A stretch of DNA of 34,721 bases from a bacterium (GCA_030704795.1 JAUYCZ010000010.1:1-34721); one strand, 5' to 3'. Counted from the stretch's first letter, positions 7,984 through 17,793 are shown. Numbers and translations: made by a program. The notes: generated by a model not told the origin, from the sequence alone.

Positions 7984-9438
7984 ATGGCTCAAAGAGGAGA
8001 GGTGATAGTCAGGTTCGACAAAGCGTCCTTTGCCTATGGACACAACAAACCAATCTTAGATGAGGTGGATTTTTCCGTTCGGCAGGGGTCGAAAATAACA
8101 TTGATGGGACAAAACGGCGCGGGCAAGAGCACAATCTTGAACCTCATTACGGGAACGATTGAGCCAGACTCAGGACGCGTCCATTGCGCCGCCAGAATTA
8201 CCGTGGCGGCGGCGAGACAGACCATTTCCCAAGATCAATTTTATTTAACCGTCCGCGAGTTTTTCGAGAGGTGTTTTGCCCAAAAAATATATGACATTGA
8301 TCCTCGGATCGATGAGGCGCTTTCAATCGTGAATCTGGTCGCCCCGCACGACCGGATCATCAAATCATTTTCCGGCGGCCAGCAAGCTCGGCTTCTCTTG
8401 GCCTCGGCCCTGATTCAGAATCCCGACCTGCTCCTTCTTGACGAACCGACCAATAATCTTGATCAAGACGGCATCAGCCACCTGACACAATTTCTGATTG
8501 ATTACAGAAAGACGTGCATTGTCATTTCTCACGACGCTGATTTTCTCAATGCTTTTACCGAAGGCGTTTTATATTTAGACGTCTTCACCCGTAAGGTTGA
8601 GTGGTATGTGGGCAACTATTTTGATCTGGCCGCCGAGCTTCTGGCTCGAATTGAAAAAGAAAATAGAAAAAATTCGCAGCTGGAAAGGAAAATTCAGGAA
8701 AAAAAGGATAAAGCGAACTATTTTGCCCACAAGGGCGGGCAACTGCGTTTTGTCGCAAAACAAATGCGGCAGAGAGCTCAAGCAATGGAGGAGGCAAAAG
8801 TTGACGTCCGCAGGGAAGATAAAACCATCCGGGCGTTTATCATCCCCTCGCAACCGGATATCGGCGGGGAAATTCTGAGCATTACTTCTTTTTCTGTGAT
8901 GAAAACAGGCAAGCTGGTGACGCGCCGGGCCGATATTTCTTTGAGGAAGAATCGGCACTTGCTTCTCCTGGGCCCAAATGGCATTGGCAAGAGCACCCTG
9001 CTTGAATCTCTGGCCCAAGGAAAGGCCAAGGGTTCTAAGGTTGCCCCGAACGTCCGGATCGGGTATTATCGTCAAGATTTTTCTACTCTCAGTCTCGAAG
9101 ACACCGTCTACGATTCGCTTAGTTTTGTCGCCGGAGAGCAGACTGAAGAAAGCATTCGTTCCCTGGCGGCGGGATTCTTAATAACCGGCGATTTGATGTA
9201 TGCTAAAATAGGCAGCTTATCTGAGGGCCAAAAGGGCCTGGTCTCTTTTGCCAGGATCTGCCTGCAAAAACCCGGACTGCTCATTTTAGACGAACCGACT
9301 AATCATATTAATTTTCGGCATTTGCCCATTATCGCCGCGGCGCTCAATAAATATGACGGGGCGATGATTCTCGTCAGCCACGTTCCCGGATTTGTTCAAC
9401 AGATTCGTATTGACGAGACCCTCGATTTAGAAAAATGA
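7984..9438 (+). CDS. ABC-F family ATPase (two ABC domains)
   Basis: GQNGAGKST, SGGQQARLLLA, LLLDEPTNNLD; second GPNGIGKST, SEGQKGLVSFA, LILDEPTNH; ATG preferred over the GTG at 7912. Confidence 0.9.
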   Translation: MAQRGEVIVRFDKASFAYGHNKPILDEVDFSVRQGSKITLMGQNGAGKSTILNLITGTIEPDSGRVHCAARITVAAARQTISQDQFYLTVREFFERCFAQKIYDIDPRIDEALSIVNLVAPHDRIIKSFSGGQQARLLLASALIQNPDLLLLDEPTNNLDQDGISHLTQFLIDYRKTCIVISHDADFLNAFTEGVLYLDVFTRKVEWYVGNYFDLAAELLARIEKENRKNSQLERKIQEKKDKANYFAHKGGQLRFVAKQMRQRAQAMEEAKVDVRREDKTIRAFIIPSQPDIGGEILSITSFSVMKTGKLVTRRADISLRKNRHLLLLGPNGIGKSTLLESLAQGKAKGSKVAPNVRIGYYRQDFSTLSLEDTVYDSLSFVAGEQTEESIRSLAAGFLITGDLMYAKIGSLSEGQKGLVSFARICLQKPGLLILDEPTNHINFRHLPIIAAALNKYDGAMILVSHVPGFVQQIRIDETLDLEK

Positions 9439-11252
9439 AATCTAAAAAATCTAACATAATCTATCCCGAAGTACACATTAGAGATGTATTGTTTTTCTTG
9501 TGGCAAGTCGCGCGCCAACATTGGGTTTCATTGTTTTTGACGATATCCGGAGTGGTCGCCGCCAGCCTCTTTGAGATTATCGTCCCAATTTATTATAAAC
9601 ATTTTTTTGACATCCTCTCTTCGGGGCAAAATGAAGAGATTATCGCTCCCCAGCTTTTTCAGACCATTTTTGTCATTTTAGCTCTGGGCGGCGGTGCCTG
9701 GGCATCTTGGCGCCTCGGCTCGTTTGCCAACAGTCATTTTGAGGCAAAAACCATGGCCGGGCTGAGGCAGCAGGCTTATAATTATCTGACCTACCACTCC
9801 TACAGTTTTTTCGTTAATAATTTTGCCGGGGCTTTAGTCCAGCGGGTCGGGCGTTACGCCCGAGCCTTCGAGCGCATTACCGACCGTATCGTTTGGGACC
9901 TTTTATCTCTTCTGGTTCGCATCGTGGGAATTACCATCATTACCTGGACAATTAAACCGGCTCTTTCTGTTTTAATTATCGGCTGGACAATCTTGTATTT
10001 AATCATAAATTATTTTTATTCAACTTGGAGATTGAAATACAGCCTTAAAATGACGGAGGCAGATTCGCGGACAACGGCCACCCTTTCTGACGCCATCGCC
10101 AATCAAAACAACGTCGATGTTTTCTGGCGTCACAAAGAAGAATCCGGCCGGTTTAAAAGAGTGACGGAGGATCAGGCAAAGATAACTCTTTCGAATTGGA
10201 ATACTGATGCCGGGCTTGATTCCATTCAAGCGGCGCTCATCGTCTTGATAGAATTCTTTATCTTTTATTTTTCTATTCGTTATTGGCAGCAAGGCATCGT
10301 CACGCTGGGCGGCTTCGTCCTCATCCAACTGTATATCATCGGGCTGGGTTCCCGGTTATGGGGCTTTAGCCGCATTATCCGCGATTTTTACGAAAGTTAT
10401 GCTGACGCGAAAGAAATGGCAGAGATTATGAAACTGCCGCATGAAATTAAGGATACGCCGCTGGCAAAACCTCTCGACGTCTCTTCGGGCGGTTCCGAGA
10501 TAATCTTCAAAGACGTCAGTTTTTCTTTCAACAAGACCCGGCAGGTACTGAAGAAAATAAATTTAAAAATCAACTCGGGCGAGAAAGTAGCCATCATCGG
10601 TCCTTCGGGAGCGGGGAAAACCACCCTCATCAGATTGATGCTGCGTTTTTACGATTTAACCAGCGGCAAAATCACCATCAACGGACAAAAGATCCATCAC
10701 GTGACGTTAGAAAGCCTGAGGGGAAACATCAGCCTGGTGCCGCAGGACCCTTTGCTTTTTCATCGCACCATCAGGGAAAATATCGGATATGGCCGGCCGT
10801 CGGCGACCAACAAAGAAATTATTGAAGCCGCCCGCCTGGCTCACTGCGATGAGTTTGTCGAATACCTGCCCGATAAATATGAAACTTATGTCGGTGATCG
10901 GGGGATTAAGCTCTCCGGCGGAGAACGACAGAGAGTTGCCATCGCCCGCGCCATCCTTAAGAATTCCCCGATATTGATTTTAGACGAAGCCACCTCTAGT
11001 CTTGATTCTCATTCGGAAGGTTTAATCCAAAATGCCCTTGATGTCCTCATGAAAGGCAAAACGGTTATCGTCATTGCTCACCGCTTGTCGACGATCAGAA
11101 AAATGAACAGAATCATCGTCATAAAAAACGGTTCGGTTTTTGAAGAAGGCACTCACGATGATTTGATCAAAAAAGATGGCAGCCTCTATGGCTACCTCTG
11201 GAATATTCAAGCGGGCGGTTTTCTTCCCAATTCGAGCATTAGCGAGAATTAA
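9435..11252 (+). CDS. ABC transporter, fused permease and ATP-binding protein
   Basis: Six-TM-type N-terminus; GPSGAGKTT, LSGGERQRVAIARA, ILDEATSSLD. Confidence 0.93.
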   Translation: MKSKKSNIIYPEVHIRDVLFFLWQVARQHWVSLFLTISGVVAASLFEIIVPIYYKHFFDILSSGQNEEIIAPQLFQTIFVILALGGGAWASWRLGSFANSHFEAKTMAGLRQQAYNYLTYHSYSFFVNNFAGALVQRVGRYARAFERITDRIVWDLLSLLVRIVGITIITWTIKPALSVLIIGWTILYLIINYFYSTWRLKYSLKMTEADSRTTATLSDAIANQNNVDVFWRHKEESGRFKRVTEDQAKITLSNWNTDAGLDSIQAALIVLIEFFIFYFSIRYWQQGIVTLGGFVLIQLYIIGLGSRLWGFSRIIRDFYESYADAKEMAEIMKLPHEIKDTPLAKPLDVSSGGSEIIFKDVSFSFNKTRQVLKKINLKINSGEKVAIIGPSGAGKTTLIRLMLRFYDLTSGKITINGQKIHHVTLESLRGNISLVPQDPLLFHRTIRENIGYGRPSATNKEIIEAARLAHCDEFVEYLPDKYETYVGDRGIKLSGGERQRVAIARAILKNSPILILDEATSSLDSHSEGLIQNALDVLMKGKTVIVIAHRLSTIRKMNRIIVIKNGSVFEEGTHDDLIKKDGSLYGYLWNIQAGGFLPNSSISEN

Positions 11253-11276
11253 GGTTCTCGCGAAGCGAGGTTCTTA
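11231..11276 (+). repeat. Bipartite hairpin repeat, copy A
   Basis: TTCGAGC...AGCGAGAA then AAGGTTCTCGCGAAGCGAGGTTCTTA; paralogous to 25422-25468. Confidence 0.7.
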
Positions 11277-11288
11277 AAACTAATTACA

Positions 11289-12599
11289 ATGACTCAAGAA
11301 GAAGCATTAGAAATCCTGAAAGGCGGGCAGAACATCTACCTGACGGGACGCCCCGGCAGCGGTAAGACATATCTGCTCAATCAGTTCATTCAGTTTTTGC
11401 GGCAAGAAAATATTCCCACCGGCGTGACCGCCGCCACCGGCATCGCCGCCACCCATCTGAACGGCATGACGCTTCATTCATGGTGCGGCATGGGTTTTCT
11501 CAACGAGCTGGAGGACAAAGACCTTAAAAGAATACTTAAAAAGAGAAACCTGCAAAAACGCCTTCAAAAGAGCCGGGTGCTGATTATCGACGAGGCTTCG
11601 ATGCTTTCGGCCAAGCACCTTGATATTGCCGGCGAAATTGTCCGTAAATTTCGGCAGAGCTGGGAGCCTTTTGGCGGCCTGCAGGTGGTCCTTTGCGGCG
11701 ATTTTTTCCAGTTACCGCCGGTGGGAAATAAAAGCGACCCAAAGACCCGTCTTTTTGCCTATCACGCCCGCGTTTGGCAAGAGTTAAACCTTAAGATTTG
11801 TTATCTGACGGAACAATACCGGCAGACCGACAAAGAGTATCTGACCACCCTGGAAGCCATCCGCACCAACAGCGTCGATGAAAGCATCCGCGGCTTATTA
11901 CAGAAACGAATCGGCGCCTTCCTTCAAATAGGCCCCTCGAAGTCTTTTAAGGTAAGGCCCGAATGCACCAAACTTTACACTCACAATGCCGACGTTGACG
12001 CCGTCAACGCGCAGGAACTGCAAAAACTCCCGGGCAAAGAACGGATATTCCATATGAACAGCCGCGGGTCGGCGGCTTTGGTCGAGGCGCTTCAGCGGAA
12101 CTGCCTGGCGCCGGAGGAATTGATCTTAAAGAAGAGCGCTTTTGTCATGTTCGTCCGCAATAACCCGGAGCAAGGTTTTATCAACGGAACGCTGGGGGTC
12201 GTCCAGGGATTTGAGAAAGACGGTTCTCCCGTCGTCGAAACAAAAGACGGCCAGCGCATTAAGGTATTTTCCGAAAAATGGCGGATCGAAGAGGACGAAG
12301 AGGTGAAAGCCGAAATCCGCCAGTTGCCTTTGCGCTTGGCTTGGGCCATCACCGTCCATAAAAGCCAAGGGATGACGATTGATGCCTGCGAAATCGATCT
12401 TCGCAAATCATTTGAACCGGGCATGGGTTATGTCGCCCTTTCCCGGGCGCCCTCATTCGCAAGTATCCGGCTCATCGGCTTGAACGATCTCGCCTTACGC
12501 GTCAATGAAGAAGTCGTGGAAATGGATAAATTCTTCCAGGCCGCTTCCCGCCAGCTGGCGATGAAAAGGGATATTGACATCAAATCCGGCACGATTTAA
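11289..12599 (+). CDS. PIF1/RecD-like ATP-dependent DNA helicase
   Basis: NIYLTGRPGSGKTYLLNQFI, VTAATGIAATHLNGMTLHSW, VLIIDEASML, AWAITVHKSQGMT, YVALSRA. Confidence 0.92.
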   Translation: MTQEEALEILKGGQNIYLTGRPGSGKTYLLNQFIQFLRQENIPTGVTAATGIAATHLNGMTLHSWCGMGFLNELEDKDLKRILKKRNLQKRLQKSRVLIIDEASMLSAKHLDIAGEIVRKFRQSWEPFGGLQVVLCGDFFQLPPVGNKSDPKTRLFAYHARVWQELNLKICYLTEQYRQTDKEYLTTLEAIRTNSVDESIRGLLQKRIGAFLQIGPSKSFKVRPECTKLYTHNADVDAVNAQELQKLPGKERIFHMNSRGSAALVEALQRNCLAPEELILKKSAFVMFVRNNPEQGFINGTLGVVQGFEKDGSPVVETKDGQRIKVFSEKWRIEEDEEVKAEIRQLPLRLAWAITVHKSQGMTIDACEIDLRKSFEPGMGYVALSRAPSFASIRLIGLNDLALRVNEEVVEMDKFFQAASRQLAMKRDIDIKSGTI

Positions 12600-12602
12600 A
12601 CT

Positions 12603-12627
12603 AAAGGTGACATCACGTGTAACCTTT
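12603..12627 (+). promoter_or_regulatory. Putative operator upstream of the abiE-like operon
   Basis: AAAGGTGAC-N7-GTAACCTTT inverted repeat with one mismatch, 12 bp before the ATG. Confidence 0.4.
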
Positions 12628-12639
12628 GGGTGTATCTCT

Positions 12640-13227
12640 ATGGAAAAAGCTGATATTTTGAGCATTTTAAGGTCAAACAACACCGTTTTCTCTTTTAAAG
12701 AGATACTTTTGTCGTCAGGCGAAACCAATCCTGCCTTATTGAGAAGACGGATTAGTTATTACATTAAAAAAGGAGAGTTATATCCGGTTAGGAGGGGCAT
12801 GTATGCCAAGGATAAGAATTATGAAAAACTGGAGTTAGCGACAAAGATATTCACTCCTTCGTATATCAGCTTTGAGACCGTTTTAGGTAGAGCGGGAGTA
12901 ACTTTCCAGTTCTACGGCCAGATTTTTGCCGCTTCTTATCTGACCAGAGAAATAATTGCCGACGGTCAGACTTACGCCTATAAAAAGATTAAGGACAAGA
13001 TTTTGACCAATCCGGATGGAATCGAAAAAAGAGATAACTACTCCATCGCTTTGCCGGAACGCGCTTTTTTGGATGTCATTTATCTCTGCAAAGATTACCA
13101 TTTTGATAATCTCTCTCCTTTGAATTGGGACAAAGTTTATGAAATCCTGCCGATTTATGGCGGCAACAAGAGAATGGAGAAAAAAGTCAAACAATATCAC
13201 CAATTAGCTAAGGACAAAATCAATTAA
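12640..13227 (+). CDS. AbiEi-family type IV antitoxin (winged-helix transcriptional regulator)
   Basis: N-terminal HTH, GELYPVRRGMYAKD, FTPSYISFETVLGRAGV, ALPERAFLDVIYL; directly upstream of the AbiEii-like gene. Confidence 0.85.
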   Translation: MEKADILSILRSNNTVFSFKEILLSSGETNPALLRRRISYYIKKGELYPVRRGMYAKDKNYEKLELATKIFTPSYISFETVLGRAGVTFQFYGQIFAASYLTREIIADGQTYAYKKIKDKILTNPDGIEKRDNYSIALPERAFLDVIYLCKDYHFDNLSPLNWDKVYEILPIYGGNKRMEKKVKQYHQLAKDKIN

Positions 13228-13231
13228 ACCC

Positions 13232-13963
13232 ATGTCTCTCGATATCACCACGCACAAAAATATTTTGATCAAGATACTCAAAGACATTTATACCGATCAC
13301 GCGCTCGGGCCGTTTCTGGGCTTTAAGGGCGGTACGGCCGCCTATTTATTCTATGGGCTCGATCGTTTTTCCGTTGATTTGGATTTTGACCTGCTTGTCC
13401 CGACGGGATTGGAGGGGCTCGATGTTAAGAAAGAGGATTATGTTTTTGAACAGATCAAGAAGATCTTGGAAAAATATGGCGCGGTGAAAGAAGCAGACAG
13501 AAAAGGGTTTAATCTTTCCTATTTGCTTTCGTACGACAATAAACCCGAAGGCGGCCAGAACGTTAGGGTTGAGGTAAACCGCCGGGGATTCGGCTCAAAG
13601 TATGGAGTGGAATCGTATCTCGGCATCTCCATGAAGATTATGGTGCGGGAGGATATGTTTGCTCATAAGCTTTGCGCGATGTATGAACGAATCACCAAAA
13701 CCAACCGTGATATTTATGACGTTTGGTACTTTCTGGAAAAAAACTGGCCGGTTAATAAAGAAATCGTTGAAACGCGGACCGGCCTGCCGTTCAAGGACTT
13801 TTTACAGAAGTGCATCGATCTTTTGGAAAAAATGGAGGAGAGAAGCATTCTTGCCGGCATGGGCGAGGTCTTGAGCGAAAAACAAAAAGACTGGGCCCGG
13901 GCCAAACTCCGGACCGAAGCCATCTTCCAGCTGAAATTAAAGCAAAAGATCTATTTGTCCTGA
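13232..13963 (+). CDS. AbiEii-family nucleotidyltransferase toxin
   Basis: GFKGGTAAYLFYGLDRFSVDLDFDLL nucleotidyltransferase motif; REDMFAHKLCAMYER, RDIYDVWYFL. Confidence 0.88.
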   Translation: MSLDITTHKNILIKILKDIYTDHALGPFLGFKGGTAAYLFYGLDRFSVDLDFDLLVPTGLEGLDVKKEDYVFEQIKKILEKYGAVKEADRKGFNLSYLLSYDNKPEGGQNVRVEVNRRGFGSKYGVESYLGISMKIMVREDMFAHKLCAMYERITKTNRDIYDVWYFLEKNWPVNKEIVETRTGLPFKDFLQKCIDLLEKMEERSILAGMGEVLSEKQKDWARAKLRTEAIFQLKLKQKIYLS

Positions 13964-13978
13964 GCGAAGTTGAAGGGC
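13954..13978 (+). repeat. Short repeat-like sequence (tttgtcctgagcgaagttgaagggc) overlapping the AbiEii stop
   Basis: Read-through frame gives FVLSEVEGL; resembles short intergenic repeats I associate with this bacterial group. Confidence 0.45.
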
Positions 13979-13991
13979 TAGAAAGCGAAAA

Positions 13992-14705
13992 ATGAAAATC
14001 AAAGATTTACCAAAAATTGAGCATCCGCGAGAAAAGCATATCGGTGCTGGGCATAGAAAAAGATTGCGAGACAGATTTTTGCAGTCAGGGCTTGATGGCT
14101 TTCTTGATTATGAGATAGTGGAATTACTTTTAACCTTGGGAACCCCCATGAAGGATTGTAAGCAAATGGCAAAAGAAGCAATTAAAATGTTTAAAGGATT
14201 GCGCGGCGTACTTGATGCTCCGCTTGATGAACTACGACAGATTAAAGGCATAGGACCATCTAATGCATTTGGCATAAAACTTTTTCAGGCAGTATCTGAA
14301 CGCTTTGCTAAAGAACATATACCAGAAAAAATCACGCTTAATTCATCAGAGGCCGTAGCTGATTTTTTACAAAAATTTATCGGTCGAGAAAAGAAAGAGC
14401 ATTTTGTCATGTTGTCCCTTGATGCACATAATTGTTTGATAAAAATCAGTAATATTTCAGTAGGCTCGCTTAATGCAAGTATCGTCCACCCCCGAGAGGT
14501 TTTTAAAGAAGCGATTCAATCCTCTGCTGCACAAATTATAATTGCGCACAATCATCCATCAGAAAATCCAGAGGCTTCGCCGGAAGATGTAGCGCTTACT
14601 AGACGCCTTATAGAAGCTGCTAAAATCATTGGCATCGAACTTCTCGATCACATTGTTGTTACTAAAGACAAATTTTATAGTTTAAAAGAACAAAATTTAA
14701 TATGA
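13992..14705 (+). CDS. radC: RadC-family JAB/MPN-domain protein
   Basis: HhH region (LRQIKGIGPSNAFGIKL) and JAMM motif HNHPSENPEASPED. Confidence 0.92.
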   Translation: MKIKDLPKIEHPREKHIGAGHRKRLRDRFLQSGLDGFLDYEIVELLLTLGTPMKDCKQMAKEAIKMFKGLRGVLDAPLDELRQIKGIGPSNAFGIKLFQAVSERFAKEHIPEKITLNSSEAVADFLQKFIGREKKEHFVMLSLDAHNCLIKISNISVGSLNASIVHPREVFKEAIQSSAAQIIIAHNHPSENPEASPEDVALTRRLIEAAKIIGIELLDHIVVTKDKFYSLKEQNLI

Positions 14706-14709
14706 ATTT

Positions 14710-15057
14710 ATGTCTGATATAAAAAAACTTACAGAAAAAATTATAAAATTTCGCAACGAACGAGATTGGAAACAATTCCATAATCCAAAAGATGTCGCGC
14801 TTTCACTTATTCTTGAGGCGGGTGAGGTCATGGAACATTTCCAGTGGAAGAACAAAGAAGAGATAGAAAAATATATTGTACATAATAAAACAGAGATAGG
14901 CGAAGAACTCGCAGATGTACTTTATTGGGTTTTACTAATGAGCCATGATCTTAAAATTGATATCCTTGATGCACTTGATAAAAAAATAAAAAAGAACGAA
15001 AAGAAATATCCGCTCAGAAAAGCAAGAGGAAAACATACCAAATACAACAAACTTTAA
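14710..15057 (+). CDS. MazG-like nucleotide pyrophosphohydrolase
   Basis: RDWKQFHNPKDVALSLILEAGEVMEHFQWK ... EIGEELADVLYWVLLM (EExxE and ExxD motifs). Confidence 0.9.
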   Translation: MSDIKKLTEKIIKFRNERDWKQFHNPKDVALSLILEAGEVMEHFQWKNKEEIEKYIVHNKTEIGEELADVLYWVLLMSHDLKIDILDALDKKIKKNEKKYPLRKARGKHTKYNKL

Positions 15058-15059
15058 TT

Positions 15060-16916
15060 ATGATCCTTTACGAAGGGACGATTGAGAAATTTAACGAGGA
15101 TGTAATGCAAAATTGTATTGCGGATCGCGCAGCTGATGGGTACCGGGCTTATTATAAAAGGAATCCAGTTGATCGTGAATACAGGTCATGGGCAATTTCC
15201 CTTGCGATCTTAAATAATAGTTTTCATTACGCTGGCCTTAAAGACAACCATATAATTGTCGAATACGAGCTTCCTTATTCGTCTAGAAGAATTGACGTTT
15301 TGCTTTTTGGTTATGATATTGACGGAGAAGAAAATATTATAATGCTGGAATTAAAACAGTGGTCAAATCAACACGTGCAAGACGCTGAAGCCGAGGGTAA
15401 TGTGCTCGTAGATTATGGACAATTTAAGAAAGAGCAACCACATCCTGCACTACAAGTGCAAGGATATTATTTTGGGCTTAGGGATTTTCTCGAGATTTTT
15501 CAAGAAAAGAATCCGCCAGAATTAAGTGGGTCCGTATATTTGCATAATTATTCAAAGAATAAAGATGCTCTGCTTTTTGCTTCGAAATTTTCCCAGATAA
15601 CCAAAACCTTTCCATTATTTGCAAAAGAAGATGCTATTGAATTAGGAAAGTATTTAAAAAAACGACTTCAAGGTGGTAAAGGGCAAATGATTTATGAACG
15701 ATTTGCAAGAAGCCCGATTGAACCATCTAAGAGATTGCTTGATCATACGTCGGAGATGATAAATAAACGGCAAATCTTTAATTTAATTGATGAACAAATT
15801 GCCGCCTATAATGCGATAATGCACAAAGCTAAGCAATTAGCGAAAATAAAGCAAAAATCAGTAGTTATAATAAGTGGTGGTCCAGGCACAGGAAAGTCTG
15901 TGATAGCGTTAGAAATTATGGGGGAACTTTTAAGACAAGGGAAAAAAGTCGTACACGCTACAGGCTCGTCTGCATTTACAAATACATTAAGAAGTATAGT
16001 CGGTGTTAGAGCAAGAAACCTATTTAAATTCTTTAATAGCTTTATTACGATAGAGCCAGATTCTTTTGATGTGCTTATTTGTGACGAAGCACATCGTATA
16101 AGGGAGTCAAGTATGAGTAGATATACCCCAAGAGCTCAGAGAACAGATCTTCCCCAAATAGATGAATTATTACGGGTAGCAAAGTTAAATATTTTCTTTA
16201 TAGATGAACATCAAATCGTACGACCAAGCGAGGTTGGTGGTATCGCAATGCTTAAGGAGGCTGCCAAGCGCTTCGGTATTAATGATGAAAATATAGTTGG
16301 ATTTGAATTAAAAACACAATTTCGTTGTTCTGGGTCGGATGCTTATTTGCAGTGGCTAGATCATGTTTTAGAAATTCGCGATACAGAAATTACAGAATTT
16401 GATGCAAAAATGGAGTTTCGTATTTTCGACAATCCATCAGATATGATGTCTGAGATTAGGAAGCGAAACGAAGAAAAGCCAAACTTAGCTCGTATAGCGG
16501 CTGGATTTTGCTGGCCTTGGAGCAAGCCTAATCTAGATGGTTCGTTGGCAAATGATGTGAAAATAGGAAGTTTTGAAATGCCATGGGAAAGGAAGGATCA
16601 ATTTTGGAAATGGGCTACAGACAATTCCGGCATGGAACAGGTCGGTACTGTATATACAGCGCAGGGAATGGAGTTTGACTACATCGCTGTTATTTTTGGT
16701 AATGATCTTGTATATGACTTTGAGAAGAATACATGGAAGGCTGTTCCCGGTAATTCTTATGATAGTCAGATTAAGCGCAATAATCCGATCTTAGTTAATC
16801 ATTTGAAAAATGTATATCGTGTTTTGATGTCTCGGGCGCATAAAGGGGTATATGTTTATTTTATGGATAAAAGTACGGAAAAATATTTTAGGAGTCATTT
16901 ACCAGAAATAAAATAA
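15060..16916 (+). CDS. DUF2075-type (Schlafen-like) helicase/ATPase with N-terminal PD-(D/E)XK-like region
   Basis: SGGPGTGKSVIALEIM Walker A, VLICDEAHRIRESS, VYTAQGMEFDYIAVIFG, YRVLMSRAHKGVYVYF; N-terminal RIDVLLFG...IIMLELKQW. Confidence 0.85.
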   Translation: MILYEGTIEKFNEDVMQNCIADRAADGYRAYYKRNPVDREYRSWAISLAILNNSFHYAGLKDNHIIVEYELPYSSRRIDVLLFGYDIDGEENIIMLELKQWSNQHVQDAEAEGNVLVDYGQFKKEQPHPALQVQGYYFGLRDFLEIFQEKNPPELSGSVYLHNYSKNKDALLFASKFSQITKTFPLFAKEDAIELGKYLKKRLQGGKGQMIYERFARSPIEPSKRLLDHTSEMINKRQIFNLIDEQIAAYNAIMHKAKQLAKIKQKSVVIISGGPGTGKSVIALEIMGELLRQGKKVVHATGSSAFTNTLRSIVGVRARNLFKFFNSFITIEPDSFDVLICDEAHRIRESSMSRYTPRAQRTDLPQIDELLRVAKLNIFFIDEHQIVRPSEVGGIAMLKEAAKRFGINDENIVGFELKTQFRCSGSDAYLQWLDHVLEIRDTEITEFDAKMEFRIFDNPSDMMSEIRKRNEEKPNLARIAAGFCWPWSKPNLDGSLANDVKIGSFEMPWERKDQFWKWATDNSGMEQVGTVYTAQGMEFDYIAVIFGNDLVYDFEKNTWKAVPGNSYDSQIKRNNPILVNHLKNVYRVLMSRAHKGVYVYFMDKSTEKYFRSHLPEIK

Positions 16917-17617
16917 TGATTAAAATACGCGACGACATCTTAAGCTATCGCGAAATGTGCGATGCAGAGAATGTTCAGACATTACAACGAGGCATGAATT
17001 TTCGATTGAATCCTAGTTATTCTGTAATTTTAATGTCACGGCGCCCTAACGCTCCATATCAGGATAGAGTTCATGACGATGGGATTACAATTGAATACGA
17101 GGGACACGATGTTTCCCGGAGATCATATGAACATAATCAAAAACACGAAGACCAGCCAGCTAGATTGCCGACTGGTCGTTTAACTCAGAATGGATTATTT
17201 ATCAAAGCGGTAGATAAGTATAAGGAAAATAAGAGCAGACCCGAATTGGTAAAAGTTTATGAAAAAGTTTTCCCCGGCGTTTGGTCCCTTAAAGGCATTT
17301 TTAACTTAACTGACTATAAAATAGTCGATAACGGTAATAGAAAAGTTTTTAGATTTATTCTCAGGCTATCCAATAAGCAATTAGAAGAAAGAGATGTGGG
17401 GGAGGAGCCTCTCCCACATAACCGACTAATTCCATCAGAAGTAAAAAAGGAAGTCTGGAAGCGTGACGGCGGTAAATGTGTACAATGCGGCGCAGCTAAG
17501 AATTTACATTTTGATCACGACTTACCGTTTTCAAAAGGTGGCACGAGCATATCTGCGAAAAATGTACGTTTGTTATGCATGAAGCACAATCTTGAAAAAT
17601 CGGCGAAGATTGAATAA
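16916..17617 (+). CDS. HNH endonuclease with SRA/YDG-like N-terminal domain
   Basis: MSRRPNAPYQDRVHDDGITIEYEGHDV (SRA-like); KCVQCGAAKNLHFDHDLPFSKGGTSISAKNVRLLCMKHN (HNH). Confidence 0.82.
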   Translation: MIKIRDDILSYREMCDAENVQTLQRGMNFRLNPSYSVILMSRRPNAPYQDRVHDDGITIEYEGHDVSRRSYEHNQKHEDQPARLPTGRLTQNGLFIKAVDKYKENKSRPELVKVYEKVFPGVWSLKGIFNLTDYKIVDNGNRKVFRFILRLSNKQLEERDVGEEPLPHNRLIPSEVKKEVWKRDGGKCVQCGAAKNLHFDHDLPFSKGGTSISAKNVRLLCMKHNLEKSAKIE

Positions 17618-17747
17618 ACTCTATGGCCTCCCTCCTACGTTGAAACTACGGACGGGCAAGCACCTCGAAGGAAATAAAAATTATTGAAGGCCCATTAAAT
17701 TAGAAGCGGCGCAAAAGAACAGGGAGCGTTAGGACAAAGTAGTCAGT

Positions 17748-17787
17748 TAGACCAGCGCTTGACACAATTGGTCTACCGGAATAGTAT
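17748..17787 (+). promoter_or_regulatory. Promoter with operator-like inverted repeat
   Basis: TAGACCA (17748-17754)/TGGTCTA (17769-17775); TTGACA (17759)-N17-TAGTAT (17782). Confidence 0.55.
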
Positions 17788-17793
17788 AGAAAC

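Noticed and set aside
8575-9075. Minus-strand ORF 8575..9075 (166 aa)
   Set aside because: Antisense to the conserved ABC-F gene with no recognisable domain.
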